A stretch of 64,000 nucleotides of DNA from positions 22,233 to 86,232 of the forward strand of contig BEXV01001648.1 in the NCBI GenBank assembly GCA_003118195.1. Direction: 5' to 3'. A program made the position numbers and the translations under genes. Origin of the DNA: Hemicentrotus pulcherrimus. Lineage: Eukaryota; Echinodermata; Echinoidea; Camarodonta; Strongylocentrotidae. This document shows, piece after piece, positions 1 through 13,700 of this stretch. The notes beneath the pieces were generated by a model, which ran no database searches, was not told the DNA's origin, and saw nothing but the letters and a program-made list of their open reading frames with translations. Each line of letters starts with the position of its first letter. Positions within the stretch are counted from its first letter, which is position 1.

Positions 1-13
1 TTTTTTTTTTTTT

Positions 14-48
14 GGCAGAAGAAAAGTGCGCCTTATACACAGAGATTT
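14..48. mobile_element. Truncated right end of the element seen at 5428-5790
   Basis: After a T-run at the window edge comes aagtgcgccttatacacaga gat. It closely matches the right terminus of the 5428-5790 element (gtgcgtataatacacagaga t). The rest of the copy would lie before base 1. Confidence 0.5.
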
Positions 49-740
49 ACAGTACATGTACATTACATGTACATGTAGTCACAAATGTAGTATCATAACT
101 CTTATTATAGGCATATACACATGTACATGTACAACGTAGGAGAAAAAAAGACCATGCACTGGAAAAAATAAAGAAGATGATGATTCAAGGGAGCTATTTA
201 TGGAAATAAAGGAATTGAGATTTTGTATAAAAAAAAATATGCTATTCTCTATTTTTTTGTCATGTGTTTTTGCGCTTTCTGAGCTATCTTCAGAGCTTAA
301 TTGCTTTCAGCCCCCTTACTTCTACAGTGTTACGATGAGCCTTTGAATTGAATTTCAAGATTGGCCGAGAGCCAGCCAGCCCAATGCAATTCAGGAAATC
401 TATTTGACCCTCCTTTCTCCCTGATTATTCTTGGTAGGAAACCCAACCAGGAAACCCAACCAGGAAGCCATTCATAGACTTATTTTATCCATTCATTTTT
501 TTTAATAGTACAGTGATATACATAGAATATGAAGGGTGTACTTACTCTACATCAATATTATAAAGGAGGTTGGTAATAGAATGAAACTTGTGAATAAACA
601 GGGTACCGGTATGCCTTATACCCCCAACATATCAAATGAAGAAAATCATATGCACAAAATGTACCAAAATACTTGGGGTTCAAAACCTGTGTCTCCATCT
701 TTCTTTTACAATTGACTTTAAATTGACTTTGTCATCTTGG

Positions 741-760
741 GGTGTGTGTGTGTGTGTGTA
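741..760. repeat. (TG)n microsatellite
   Basis: A short run of about nine TG units in the 5' flank. Confidence 0.8.
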
Positions 761-805
761 TTTGGGTTTTTACAGACGTGTATCAATTATATATGATCAT
801 TTACG

Positions 806-927
806 TCTGGGGACCGACTTTTAACGTCACCATCCGAAAGACGTGACTCAGTTTCGAACCTGCGTCCTCAGCTGAATCAGTTTGTAACTTCCACTGCTAG
901 CTGGATTACAGGTGCACGCCACAACGC
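806..927 (-). mobile_element. Probable tRNA-derived SINE fragment (minus strand)
   Basis: On the minus strand it reads an A-box-like segment (tagcagtgg, near 893-901), then a near-perfect pol III B box GGTTCGAAAC at 851-860 about 35 bases later, then a core containing tctttcggatggtgacgtta. That core resembles the central domain of SINEs found in several marine invertebrates. A faint resemblance to 7SL/Alu (tgcacctgtaatccagcta) is also present at its head. It is probably a decayed copy. Confidence 0.5.
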
Positions 928-1734
928 TTATGTATCTTGGACTCTCAGGGGCATTGATTTAGCAAAGTGACTACTGTAATCAAATTGAGTTAATGAATTT
1001 TATAGTTAAAGAAAATGTGTTACCCCACCCTTAAATGAATATTGTTATTTTAGAAGTAAAAATTGTACATGTACATGTAGGTCAAACTCCATACCTGTAC
1101 GATTTACATTATAAGGTTTTAAACGAAATACAAAATATGTTACATACCAGTGAAAGGGAGAACAAATCCTGTCCTGGATTTACATGTACATCATAATTGT
1201 TTTGTTGTTGTTTATGTTTTTGGTAGCAATGACTGTTACAATTAAATTCCCTTTTGATACATGTAAACATCCATGTACAGGTATGTGTGCTGAACATTTT
1301 GCAAATTTTGGCAAATAGTTCTTTGATTTTGTTATAATGTACCCTTATAAGGAATGATGGACCATATTTTGGTTTATTTTATACCCTCTTGCATTTTATA
1401 TATTTTTCCTCTTAACATTTGCCTTATCCAAAATTATTGTTCTGATTCTCATTCCAAGCTTTGAATTAGTGTCCACAACAGTTCCTAATACGGTACTGAT
1501 AACATCGTCAAGTAAAAGATAACATAACTTACTTTATCGCTAGATGCAAAAGAAATAAACATGTAGTTGTTGTACTCCCTCAAATAGACTGCTTTGCCTT
1601 TTAGAGCGAGGGTAGTGAAGGGCCTTTACATGTTTATGTTTATTTCCCCTTTCGCTCAGCAATGTGGATGTATTATATATTCTCTCTTCCCCAAATCCCC
1701 ATGTGATTGTTATGACTTAGAAGGATGATTGAGC

Positions 1735-1815
1735 CTCCTCTAGCCTGGTCTGGCATGGCCTAGCCTGGCCTGGCCTAGCCTAGCCTAGCCTGGCCCGCCC
1801 TGGTCTGGCATGGAG
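1735..1815. repeat. TAGCC/TGGCC short minisatellite
   Basis: About 80 bases of pentamer units (tagcc, tggcc, tggtc, tggca) in tandem. It is GC-rich in an AT-rich flank. Confidence 0.8.
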
Positions 1816-1952
1816 GGGTGTGTCTACCCATGGGTTTGCTTCTTACTGTGGACGAAATGCTGTTAAAGCCTTTTGGCAGGAAGAGGAAATCTCGCCCGAT
1901 CCCTGAGCGGAAGGCTCTATTATTCTGGACAAGTGCACCAGGGAGATCTTAA

Positions 1953-2559
1953 AGGCATCGTTTAACAAAGTTGAATCTGAGATGCACGGCCCTACATGTT
2001 ATCAGTGTCTGTGATTTGGTGTAATATTGAAGCCCTAAAAAAAATAATCATGCTTCAAAATGATCAAGAAGTGCCTCAAAAAAGTACAAATCTTTGCGTG
2101 ACCATACTCATTTTCTCCAATGGACTAGTGTTATGAAAACCGTTGAGCAAACGCAAAATTTAATTTTGATTTTTAATCATAAATATCTTGATAATCAGAC
2201 CAGCAATCGGCTTGTAAGAGTCATGGGGTTCCTGACTGACCAACATGTAATGGTTTATAATATAATTATCGTTGTAGCATAAGCTAAATCAAGGATTCTT
2301 TTAAAGCATCTAAGACCCCGTTCTCACTCATTTTGAAAGTGGTCATAGTTAGACCGCTCCAGAGGAATGGGTCTTGAGAAACGGTTTGCAAGCGTTCACA
2401 CTCCGAGCAGTTTTTTATGGAGCGGTCCAGAAGTCCACTTCCTGGACCACTTTGACTGTTCTCACTCACCTAAGAACTGCTCCTGAGGAACGGGTCTTAG
2501 TTAGACCGCTCCAACGAAGTGAATGAGAACGAGGTCTAAGACAAAGTTACCAGATCCCT
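1953..2559 (-). mobile_element. TTAA-flanked inverted-repeat element, copy with a nested insertion
   Basis: Flanked by TTAA at 1949-1952 and 2560-2563, with termini aggcatcg and gatccct. Its body is the reverse complement of the element at 21362-21725. Shared stretches include the region of gacttttacaagccgat and the termini. It is about 226 bases longer than that copy because another element (2314-2536) has inserted near one end. It has no coding capacity. Confidence 0.75.
2314..2536. mobile_element. 223-bp MITE with TAA target duplication, nested in another element
   Basis: Terminal inverted repeats: gaccccgttctcactca at the left and the inverse of tgaatgagaacgaggtc at the right. TAA flanks both sides (2311-2313 and 2537-2539). 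A 3-base TWA duplication is the habit of PIF/Harbinger elements, so a Harbinger-type origin is likely. It sits inside 1953-2559. Confidence 0.7.
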
Positions 2560-3510
2560 TTAAGGTTAGCAGTTTCAACTACTGATAGCTAGACTTAGTC
2601 AGTGCACTAGGGAGATTTTTTAGTTTAAGCAATCTCAACCACAAATTAGTGCTGTGGTCAAATGTTTGACCGTCCGGTATGCGACCGTCCATGGCACTAT
2701 CCGTTTTCAATTTAACACAGATTTTGTTGTTGTTAATAATTTAAAAAAATTGTGTTTGCATTGGAATGATGAAGCTACAGTACATGTACATACATGTACA
2801 GTACATGTAATCAACTTTGCCAATATTACATGACATGTACTATAGTCATCATAAGTAAGCCCAGACTGTTGAATGTTGAATTGCAGAGCAACAATCCACA
2901 TGATAACAATCAATTGCAAGATTGCAGATTGAGAAGTTGGCTTGTAAAACTGAGTTCCCAGTCTTGAAATACATGCATAATACTTCACCGATGCCATTTA
3001 CCGGTAAATCCAAAATCCTGACCTCTGCAATATCATGATCGTGACCTACAATGTATGAATAATGAACATCATGCGTACTAGATTCATTAGCTTAAAAAAC
3101 AAAGTGAAACCCAGTCATTGTTCCAAAGCATGCCCGACAGTAAAAATCTCTGTTTTCGTTCAGTGATTTTGTTTCTAATAATGACAATTATTTGTAAATA
3201 TATTATGATTTCTTTTAATTTTCCAATTAAAACACAAATTTAAAAATAAAAACAATATCTAAAAAATATTATTAAAAAAAGAAAAGAAAACAGAAGAAGA
3301 AATATTTGTGATGTTACTACACTACTTTCTACCATGTGTAGGCCCCGAGATCACCATATACATGTAGGCATCTTTAATTTACGCCCTTTGATACACTTAT
3401 CAATGTTTGTCTATAATAACTTACTTTGTGTGAAAATGCTAGTTTGAAGCATGTGAAAGTAAAATTGAAAACTGATGCCTTCATCATGATCTATTTATTG
3501 ACACTGTTAA

Positions 3511-3773
3511 AGGGGGTGTAGCATGGCAAGACTACGTGTCTTTCCTGTGGCCTGACTTGGGGCCAAACGGGTAAAATACGACTATGGATGACGCGAACGC
3601 AGTAGGCCTATGTATTCACGTGTGTGCAACATACGCAGAACTGAAGCCTTAGGAGAACTTCGGTCTGTTTCGCGAACCCAGTTAATGAAGTACATTTGTT
3701 TACGTGCAGTTATCCAAAAGACGATGTACAGCTGTAGATGGCGTCACCCAGTATTTCCCATGCTATAGCCCCT
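3511..3773. mobile_element. 263-bp MITE-like element flanked by TTAA
   Basis: TTAA at 3507-3510 and 3774-3777. Termini agggggtgtagcatgg and the inverse of cccatgctatagcccct form imperfect inverted repeats of about 16 bases. The interior is more GC- and CpG-rich than the flanks. It has no open frame of note. Confidence 0.75.
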
Positions 3774-4434
3774 TTAAAAACTGTTGGTGTAGGGAGTGCA
3801 GACAAGGCCATTTAATAAATTATGCAGAAGATACAAACATTAAAACTGAATAACATGTGAGTATCAAAATTGCGCTGCTAAGAAGTGAAGATAACTAAAA
3901 ATCTCCAGACATGTACCAGTATGCAGACTTAAATTGAAAGTGAAACTAAAGGATGCATGTGGTGACTACCTCTGGACATCATCTCATATCATGTACTAAA
4001 GATGATTCCTAAATCCAATTTGAACACTGACCTATATATTGCCCTGCCCTCTCACTTGCACTTTAAATTCTGTTCATAAACTGCAAGTAATCTGATTCCT
4101 GTTTTGCTTTCCTCTCATGCTTATCATAAACAGGACAAGATAGACTTCCTCAGTGGCCCTCTACAAGACCGGCATCAGTTTATGGATAGTAATTAGTGAG
4201 TGAGTACACCGTTCCTGCCTGCCTGCCTGCCTGCCGTGAGTGCTACTGGCTGGCTGGCTGGCTGCATGGCTGCATGAGGTTCATCATCCATTCTTTATAC
4301 CAAGAATGCAGCTCTAGTGATCAAGGCTGAGTGGGCCGGCGTCCTCTCCTCTCAACGACCGACCGATACATCCTAGCATCATGACATTGGGTATCCAGCT
4401 CCATTGAATCACACAGTCAGAGAGTCAGAAGGAT

Positions 4435-4685
4435 TATAAAGGCAGTTAAAGCGGAATAGGAATGCACCCAATGCCACAGTGGATGGGGGTGAATCAACCA
4501 TGAACTCATTAACATTTTTGTATCGCCTCCGATTTGGATTCTCGTCTAACGATGGTGTTTTGCCAATGTTGAAGTGCTAAAGGGCTGTCGTGCCCTGAAA
4601 CATTATTTTATCAGACAGGTTCAGATATACTGAACCCTCCTAACATTGGATATATAGCTGTGGTTGGCCATTGTGTACTGGGAGG
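4435..4685 (+). promoter_or_regulatory. Possible TATA box and 5' UTR of the ARHGAP21-like gene
   Basis: A TATAAA hexamer lies at 4435-4440, about 245 bases before the first coding ATG. A start of transcription near 4465-4470 would be typical for such a box. The presumed leader contains upstream ATGs (near 4462, 4471, 4483 and 4500). An in-frame TAA at 4641-4643 closes the reading frame before the chosen ATG. The stretch from about 4200 is less AT-rich than its surroundings. No transcript evidence is available, and an upstream non-coding exon is equally possible. Confidence 0.25.
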
Positions 4686-4724
4686 ATGGCAGCGTACAAC
4701 ATAGGACAAGGATCTTCACCCGAG
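4686..4724 (+). CDS. ARHGAP21: Coding exon 1: N-terminus (13 residues)
   Basis: Encodes [13 protein letters not shown] and ends in a strong donor (gtaagt at 4725). The ATG has A at -3 and G at +4, a good initiation context, and follows an in-frame TAA at 4641-4643. The exon ends in phase 0, which fits the phase 0 start of the PDZ exon 30 kb downstream. A short, poorly conserved N-terminal exon before the PDZ is usual in this family. It is too short to identify by similarity, so the call rests on splice signal, phase and position. Confidence 0.6.
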
Positions 4725-7700
4725 GTAAGTTTGATAATCATATTTAATTTATAGTCATACAAAGTTGATGTTTACCCAAAGTTTACAATGGTTTCTCCAT
4801 TCAACGTACAATGTACAGTTGTATGTCTACTCATCTTTAAACATTATAAATGCATGATTTTCAAGTGTCCTAAAGTTTATTTCTAGAGAAACAAGATACT
4901 GTACAATATGTAATTCAATGCTAAAAATATTGCCAAATACAATAATAGCCTGAATTAAATTCTGTGATTTAATCTTTGATGAATAATTTTAAATCGATCA
5001 TCTAGTGGTATATAGTTTTCTTACATGTACAGTGTAGTTTCCTGTATTGTGCGTCAAATGTTTTCAAATATTTGTACACTCCTATTTCATTTCCTATCCT
5101 ATGCAATGTACATGTGTAGGTCAGTGAACTTTTACTTTTGAAGCTTGGCCCACAACATTTTTAGTCAAAATCTAATCTGGGATTGAGTAGGATTAACTCG
5201 GACTAACTCATCTGCTGTCAGTGCTGAACTCATCTGAATATGATATTGAAGGGGCTTCCTGTATTGGATTTGGAAGAGCACATTTCAGTCTAGTTGCCAA
5301 GTCACACTTCCAAGACTTTCATACACTATGAACTTGAAGGCCTACATGTACCGTACGGTGTGCAGGTTTTGTACATTAGAAAAAGCAAGAATAAAAATTA
5401 CAAGAAACAAAATACATGTACAGTTAGTCTCTGTGTATAAGACGCACTTTTTCCCACCGATTTTTTAAAAAGAAAGTCGGGGTGCGTCTTACACACAGGT
5501 ACAATGTCAGAATTTCTGTTTGGACTTTGAGGAAAATTTGTCTGTTATCTTCAGTTTAAAAAACTAATTATCAGAACAAATGTTCATTATTCTGATATTG
5601 CTTAATTGTTACTAAATGTTCATTATTGTGAGAACTTAATTTTTACTAGATGTTGTTCATTATTGTGATAACTTTGTTGTTACTATTATTTGTGACAAGT
5701 TCACAATAAAAAACTGTTGCCTCCAAATTTCCTTGGCCCCCAAAATAGGGGTGCGTGTTATACACAGGTGCGTATAATACACAGAGATTATTTCCGGTAC
5801 ATGTACAGTGGCACCAACACTGCAATACATTACATGTAGGTCAACAATGTGTTAAAGTTGGCTTTATTGTGGTTGCCTGTGCAATTTCACGAGTTGTATG
5901 ATGTGTCATAATGGATTATTTATTTGTTTCAAAGATCAATTGGAATATCTGTCCATGAAATAAGAAATGAAATGATATTTCATTAAACCACCCCTGGATT
6001 CCAGGTAAGCCTGTTATTGTACCTTGTGATTTTCCATGACCTATCAAATACTATAGTATAGGAGGTTGTACTATCCTGATAGGCAGGAAAAGGAAGGGGT
6101 GTAACGTTTCAAGTAAACATCTCAGCTACATCTGTGAATGAACAAGGAAGGATCAATGGAAATAATCATCTACAGTACATGTACATGTACATGTACATGT
6201 ACATGTACATGTACATGTAGTAATGGGTCGTATTGTCTGTGTGTGTAATTTACAATTCAACTTGATAAAACTTTGATAAAGTTTCAAATTGCAACCAAAC
6301 TACAATGACATGGATTCACAAAACACTGAATTGTTCGAGGTTTTAAACTGCAAGCAGTCATTGCACATTAACCATATAAGCATTAAAAACCTTGGAAGTT
6401 TAATAATTGTGCCTGTATTAAAGGCATAATAGTTATTGATTTTAATTAAAGATTGCCTGTGGTTTAAAGCAAACTTTTAAGTTCAGAAAGCATGCTTATC
6501 AACCTGTCCGGGTCCCCAAGGTGCTAAGCTACACTGTACATGTTGAAGTAAACCTTGAAGTTTAAAACCATGAGTTAACCTTTAACTTAATAATACAAAG
6601 TTTTGGTATGGGGTCATGAATTTGGTTCAAATGAACATATTGAAAGCATACAATATGAACATTGTTGTTGCGGTTGAAACCCAGTCTAAAGTGATGAAAT
6701 CGTAAATAATAAACTCTCGATGTTGTATACATGTACATGTACATGTAGCTCCCTCTCAATTACTTATGCTTTAAAACAATGTTTTGTGACTACCATCGAC
6801 CAATTTGCTATTATTAGAAATGCATATTCTGAGATTTTCTTGGTCACAGAGCAATGGAATGGCCTAATACTAGGCGCTATTTGAAATATTTGAAATTTAC
6901 CCTGAGTACTGGTAAATTTTGATTACCGGTATTCAATTTCTTGAAAGCAGAACTTCAGAAGTGTTTTAGGGGCTACATTTTCTAGTGCTCCACAATACTG
7001 TACATCCAAATACATCAACATTTTAAAGAATTACTACCGGTATACTATACATGTACATTTTCAAAATTTCCCAAAACTTTGCATTTATTTTAAAGTTGAT
7101 GAAACCTAGCTACAATGTAGGCCCTACACTGTCTTGTGACATGGGATTATATGGAAGGGTAACCTGGTCATAGACCAGTGAATAGCTAAGATATGACGGG
7201 ACATTAACCTTTAATTCAACCCATTATAGGTGAAGGCCTGAGGGTTTTTCATTCATATATACCAGTAGGGTGTGACCATTGTCTTGCTCTGTTTATCTGA
7301 TGTGATTAATGATATGAAAAAAAGTCTTCATTATAAATATAGTATGCCCCGTAAAAATTGAGTATGTACAGGTGTACATGTTAATAATGTTATTTTTCTT
7401 GATTAAGTGTTAAAATGAAATCATAAAATCCTGTCCTGTATAAGTACATGTACATGTACATGTACATGTAGGCCTATAGTGTACATTGTCTGTTTGGAAC
7501 CACAAGGGCGCCAACACAAAGAGCTTTTAAAACTGCAAACAAACAATGCATACAACATTGACACTGTACATGTACGTGAACCTACCCTGTTTATAAGAAT
7601 AGGCCAAATTTGAATGACCATATGGTTTTAACTTATTGTTTAACAAAAAAAATACCCTTCAGCTTCAGATGGATAAAATCATGAACAAAATCATGAACAG

Positions 7701-10700
7701 TAACCCCTGGGAGAGAAATAAGTGAGATTCTGCAATCTGGGCTAGAATCATGACTATCCTAAACACTGGTTTGTGTCTTTTATATCAGGAGGGAAATGAC
7801 TTTAATCATATTCTGTCTGAATATATTTCCACATGCATACTGCTCATGAATGCTTCAGTTAGTTGAGACAGTCTGTAGCCTGCTTTACAGACCCTATATT
7901 TTGATGCATAAGAGATTTTTACTTTAGAACTACGAAATACAGCCTTTTTAGTGTTACGGTAGTCTACATGTACATGTACATGTACATGTATGTACTGTAG
8001 TTCAGACAGTTCTGCTGTGCGAATTGACTGACAATGGTCTGTGTGTTGCCTCTTTTAGGCCGCGTTTATGCTTCACTTTTTCTGGCCAGAATCAGGCATC
8101 TGTTACGCGTTTAGTTTAAAACACTGTTGCGTTCATGCTTACTTTTGTAGAATCACCGAAAAACGGCGATCACGATCGCCGATCGTAAACTCACAAAAAG
8201 ATGCGTTTACAATTTGTAAACGCGTTTAAATGGGGTCNTCTATTCTTTTGGAAGGATCCAATAGAGCAGTATGGTCAACGTGAGTTACATGTAATGTAGT
8301 CTATAACATGTAGGTAATACAGACCCTCAGCTGAAATTCCTGTACATTTACATGTACATGTACAGTACATGAACATGTATTAAAGTATTAGTCTTCATAC
8401 TGCATGTACTGTATGCCAAGCTTGTACAGTGTACTGTACACGTGTAATTGTAGGTTACATTTACAAGTGAGAAAACATTAACTTATTGATGACTATTTGG
8501 AGCTTTATAAACAAAAAAATAGAATCATTGATTTATTTTGGTTTAAACAAAGTTTGAAATTGCTTGTGCTGTACATGTACATACAGTACATGTACATGTA
8601 TACCAGCATCCTGTCTGTAGTGGTTAACAAGTCCTTGTTTTGTGACACATTGTAGATATTGAGAGCATGTACATGTACACTGACTGACCCCGTTCTTAGG
8701 GGTTATTCACGGGGCATTAGTTACAGGTTTTCAAATCTTCCTTATGATTGATAGAAAAAATCTATTCAACCTAACAACAAAGCAACTGTTACCACAATAA
8801 GTCTTACTTCAATCACAGAAAAGTAGCTTAAATATTTAAAGATTGGACTTAATCAGGAGGAGCCATTAGAAAAAGAGATGTTATTAAGTAAATGGTAGAG
8901 ACAGGATATACCTCGCTAGGCAGTCCACTTCCCTTCCTCACGCCAGTGCTCTCTATTACACGGAAATTCTTCAAGACAAGAAATAGAAATTAATGGAAAA
9001 TAAGAACTTCCTGCGGTGCTGGCATGCGTGGATTGTAAAGGAAGTTAAAGAGTCCCAAGCGATCAGAGTGGAGAGCTCACAGGGTGCTCAAGCTTCTAAC
9101 TATTTTCATCAATTGTTTTCTAAGAGGGAGAACTATGTTTACAGGTCCTTTAGCGATATGACATGTGCTTAAGGCATTACCGAATCAGCGTACTCCCACC
9201 AGTTGGCCTGAAACCCCCTTACTGCATCAATCATCTAGACGCACACATTCCAAAGGTCGTTCATTACCGGAGTCAAGGAAAGAAAATAAAGGAGAAGTTT
9301 GGGTCGGTTGGATCAGCAAACTCCTTTTATTGTGTGTTCTACCTCTGAGACATAGACGGTGCTACATGTACGTGTGCTTGTTGTTTGGTGAAGTTGTAGT
9401 TTGATGCGGGACTCTTCATAATAGATTCTATGTGAGGGAGATGGTGGAGACTTGGACATGGAATCTACTCAGATCCCTGTGACTCGATACCAGACTCTTC
9501 TCAGGATCCAATTTGGAACATTAATCCAGGCCAAATCTAACAGACAAGATACCAATACAGTGTTGACGGTATGTTATCCGGACGAGGAGAAGAAGGAAGA
9601 AAGCACCGGCCAAGATTCAAACCCAGTCTTCTATTTCAGGGTGAGCAAATCTCTGCCTTAAAACAAAACTCAAACTTAAGTTTATCTGAACAATACATGA
9701 TGCTTTGCTCTAAAACTCACAGCACAGGGTGTACACATGAGGAAAAACATAGTGAGAGAAAAGAAAAAAAGGACAGAGAGCTATGAAACATACTGTATGT
9801 AGCTCAGGAATTCTAGAGAAAAAAAAAAAACACTGGAAAAAACCCTAACAAAGCAGCCTGGGTAAATTAAAGTCTCTATTGTTTTAAAGATACTGAAATA
9901 TCTTCCTTGAACAATTAAAAAGTATTCAATTCATGTACATGTACATGTACATTCTGAGGATATCATTCATTCACATGTGCAGCAAATAAATCACCTTTGT
10001 TTTGCACATGCAAAAGACCAAAAAGAAATGGAAAATGAAAAACAATAACATTCTTTTAGTTGACAGTGTACTACAAGTATTCAATAGCCTTGGGTGTTTG
10101 TACAAATAATGTGTACACTATTGTATTATTTTGATTACATATTATAGACCAATTTTGATATTGTTTGTTTTCATACTTCATGTGTTTGGGATGACATGTA
10201 TTCTTTCATAAGGTACAATGTACATGATCAAAGTTCAAATCTGAGTTTTGATAGCCGAGCTTTAATAGCAGACCTGCACGTAAACATTGGATAATTAATT
10301 TGGTTTGTGCAAACACACTCACGTTTAATCATCCACTCCCTGTCTGACTCATGGCTTGTACTGTACCTACATTGAATTGTCAACCATGCATACGTCTCCC
10401 TGTCACTGTACACCAGATATATACTGTAATCTAATTCAACTATTGTTTAAATACTGTATGGTTCAGTTAGATAGATTTGATTTATATTACTTTCAATTGA
10501 TTGCCCACTAAAAGAGTTGTGTCTTACACTACAAGATAACAGCTTTAATAGATTTATTAAAGTAATTTTGTTAGAATTTCATTTTCATATCCTTTACTTA
10601 TCATGCCTATGATATTCCTTTCATGCTTATGATATTCCTTTCATCTCAGAGATGTATTTTGTTTTACTTTATGTAGTACAATGTACATTGAACCACACAA

Positions 10701-13700
10701 CTGCTCCCCTTTATTCCTTGACCATTCCCCCTCCCCCCAAAAAAACAACAACAGCAACAACACAGAAAATACACAAGACTTTGCCGTACCACATGATTTT
10801 GGTAATTCATGTACATGTACATGTAACTTAGTGTGCAATACTGTATGCATATAACTTTCAAACATAGACGTACATTTGTACAGTGTAGACTTTGCATAGT
10901 ATTGTGTGCATCTTGGTCTTCGAAAAGATGGCATCAGAAAAAGGCTGTAAAGTGTACATGTACATGTATGCCCTCCAACATGATACATAAAAGGTCCTTT
11001 TTCTATCTAGTGTACAATGTATTTTATCCAAGGATAAAAGATCTATCAATAGATCATTCACTACTATTGGTAGTGAATAGGGATACCATCATACCAGAAA
11101 AAGGACCAATACTAATGTAGTCATGGTTACCAGTATTTCATTTTTTTAACCAAATGAATGAACCGGGCTGACATGGTTTAACACAAATCGCTCTCTGGAC
11201 CCATGTTGGTAGACAGATTGCTCTACAGGGTGCAACCCGGTGCATGTATGCATTTAGAAATGTGCAAGATTGTACTGCTCATCATTGCTGGCTGCTCGTG
11301 CTATTAATGAATTGCTTCATTTACAGTACATGAAGGTCCATTTCAATTGTGTGGATAAGGTTCCAAAGGCTTAATATTGGTATACACCTGTACATTTACA
11401 TGTGTGTTAAATTTGTAAATGCAACATCAAGGTCATACATGTATTTATGGTCTTCCTTTATTGCTAGACTTCCTTGTATGAATTGAGCCAATTAGGTACT
11501 GTACAATGTAAAATGTGTAGTGATCAGTGAAAGTATAGATGAATAATGAATGAATGCAATTAATGTACACAATGTGCCTTTGATTTATGGAGTTTGCACA
11601 ATGCACTATGCACACGTGTATACATTATTCAGTTTCCCTCTCTTTGTGGTTAAAGGAAGATTGTGCTGAGTGCAAATCAATGACCATGATAATATATTCA
11701 CTTTTGGTTTCAAGTTTCATTATTTTGATAAAGCTTGATTTATGTTTCTCTCATTAAATATAATATATGAGTTCCTGACTTCCTGTCTACTTTAATACTG
11801 GTCATATTTTAGTTGCATAGAGGAATTACATGTACACCTGTAATTCGAAAACAAGATGCTCACTGATTTTACTGTTTGTTGTTTGCTGAATCAGTGCTTA
11901 ACATGATTTTTTGAATATATATATTTTTTACTTCAAATATGTAAGTTTCAAAAGGATTTTGCATAAGGATAACATATAACTTCCAGGTGAAGATATTTAT
12001 TCCACCAGTTGTTTAGAAGCATACTGTCATGGCGAGCTTATGTTACTTGTGCATTACAGGTGTATCCAGAAGCCAGAGTGAACAAACATACAATGTAATA
12101 TGCAAGACATGGACCAAGCAATTATATATTCATCGTGATTGGGGGAAATGAGGGGGGTTGGGAGTGGGTACATGTAGTCTCCAGCCTCCAAACCAGACTA
12201 CAACTTACGATGAGAATGAGTGGGAGCATACATGTAGATAATCTAATTTGAGCCAGGGTATCGTTACACTGTGGGTGACACAAGCAAGCTGTACTCTGGA
12301 GATCGAGTGGAGCGCTGCATTGTGGAGCCTACAGACAGACAGACATACGGTCCCAGCCAGCTCTCATTGTAAATGAGATTCACAGAAGATTGAAAGGACA
12401 TGTGAAAAGCAGACAAAAGAAGTCCTGTCATGCCACACCGACCATGGATGTCCTTGCTACATGTATAATGTACATACACTCGGAATAGGATTGCAAGAAT
12501 TATCAAAAAGTACAACAAAGTTATTCTTACACACCATACATGTACATGGCTGTACAGGGTGTACATGTACATGCTTTTGTAATATATCATTTTTTAAAGG
12601 GGAACTTACCCTGAAGTCCCAGATATTAAGTTGGTTTTGATAGAAGCAGACAAACATTGCGAGCTCCTGTCCAATTTGCTCGGTACAGAAACCTGTATAA
12701 ACTCTCATTTTCTTAGTTATTGATGAATGGGGTAGATTTGTTTTCATAAAGGGGTTGTATAAAAAACATATTTGCAACAATTAAATTTAGGGTGAATATG
12801 TGATTGAAAATTTACTTTATAGAAATAATAGAAATGTCTGATGTTTTTGTTGTACATAGCACATGAGAGGAGAACTTGCAAGATACGTCAGTTTGTGTTT
12901 TATTGATTGCACCTTCAAAAATTAATATCTTTCTTATTTTTAATCAGATTTTGCTCCAACTTTCATTGATTTGTTTTCATTTTTCTGCTTTTATTAAAAT
13001 GACCTTAATATCAAGTTGAACTTCCCCTTTAGATGAATTCCAGAAACAAATAATGACATGTTGTGATGTTTGTTGACTTGTACACTCACACTGTATAGAG
13101 CACAGTGGGTGAATGTGATGGACTGAGTCTAATCTGGTCTGAAATACAGAATGCAGTTAACCACTCACCCCCATACTGTGAAAGATATTTCATAAATTGA
13201 TAATCATTTAGCCTGACTTCCAGACACCTGTAAATTATTTGTTCAACAAAAACATGTAGTATAAACATGCATACATGTACAGTCTAGGTCATGCTTAATC
13301 ATTTTTAAGGGTGAGCTAAATACGTGTTGGTATTACTCTTATTATTTGATGTGCAGTGACAGTGGGAGATGGATAAACATATTAAACCTGAATGCAAGAC
13401 CAATAACGTCTCTTTGGTACAACATGGTGCGCTAAGCCAGCATGATTTGAGTTTACCAGTATGGAATGGCTGCCTTAACTAATTGCAATTTCATGCTCAA
13501 GTTCTTTCTTTGTATGGGGTAGTTGGTAAAACTACTTGGGATGAAAATGAAATGATGAACTAAGCCTAAGGAATAGTAGATTCTGTAGTGCAATTCTAGC
13601 TAGGGTTCTACATATTTGGATGAACTTGTACTTGTCTGTAAAGTGAGGCTATACAGGAGTTACTTTAATTGAAGTATGTACATGTAGGTAGGCCGGGTGA

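Larger units (their letters stand above)
1..4434. other. 5' flank, no gene recognised
   Basis: No open frame here looks coding. The stretch is AT-rich with scattered TACATGTA patches and carries the repeats listed separately (a truncated element at 1-48, a SINE, a TAGCC/TGGCC minisatellite and three MITE-like elements). (CCTG)n and (GGCT)n runs occur at about 4216-4265, just before the possible promoter. Confidence 0.6.

Noticed and set aside
4216..4265. (CCTG)n and (GGCT)n as a hairpin
   Set aside because: The two runs are not reverse complements of each other, so they are simple repeats only.
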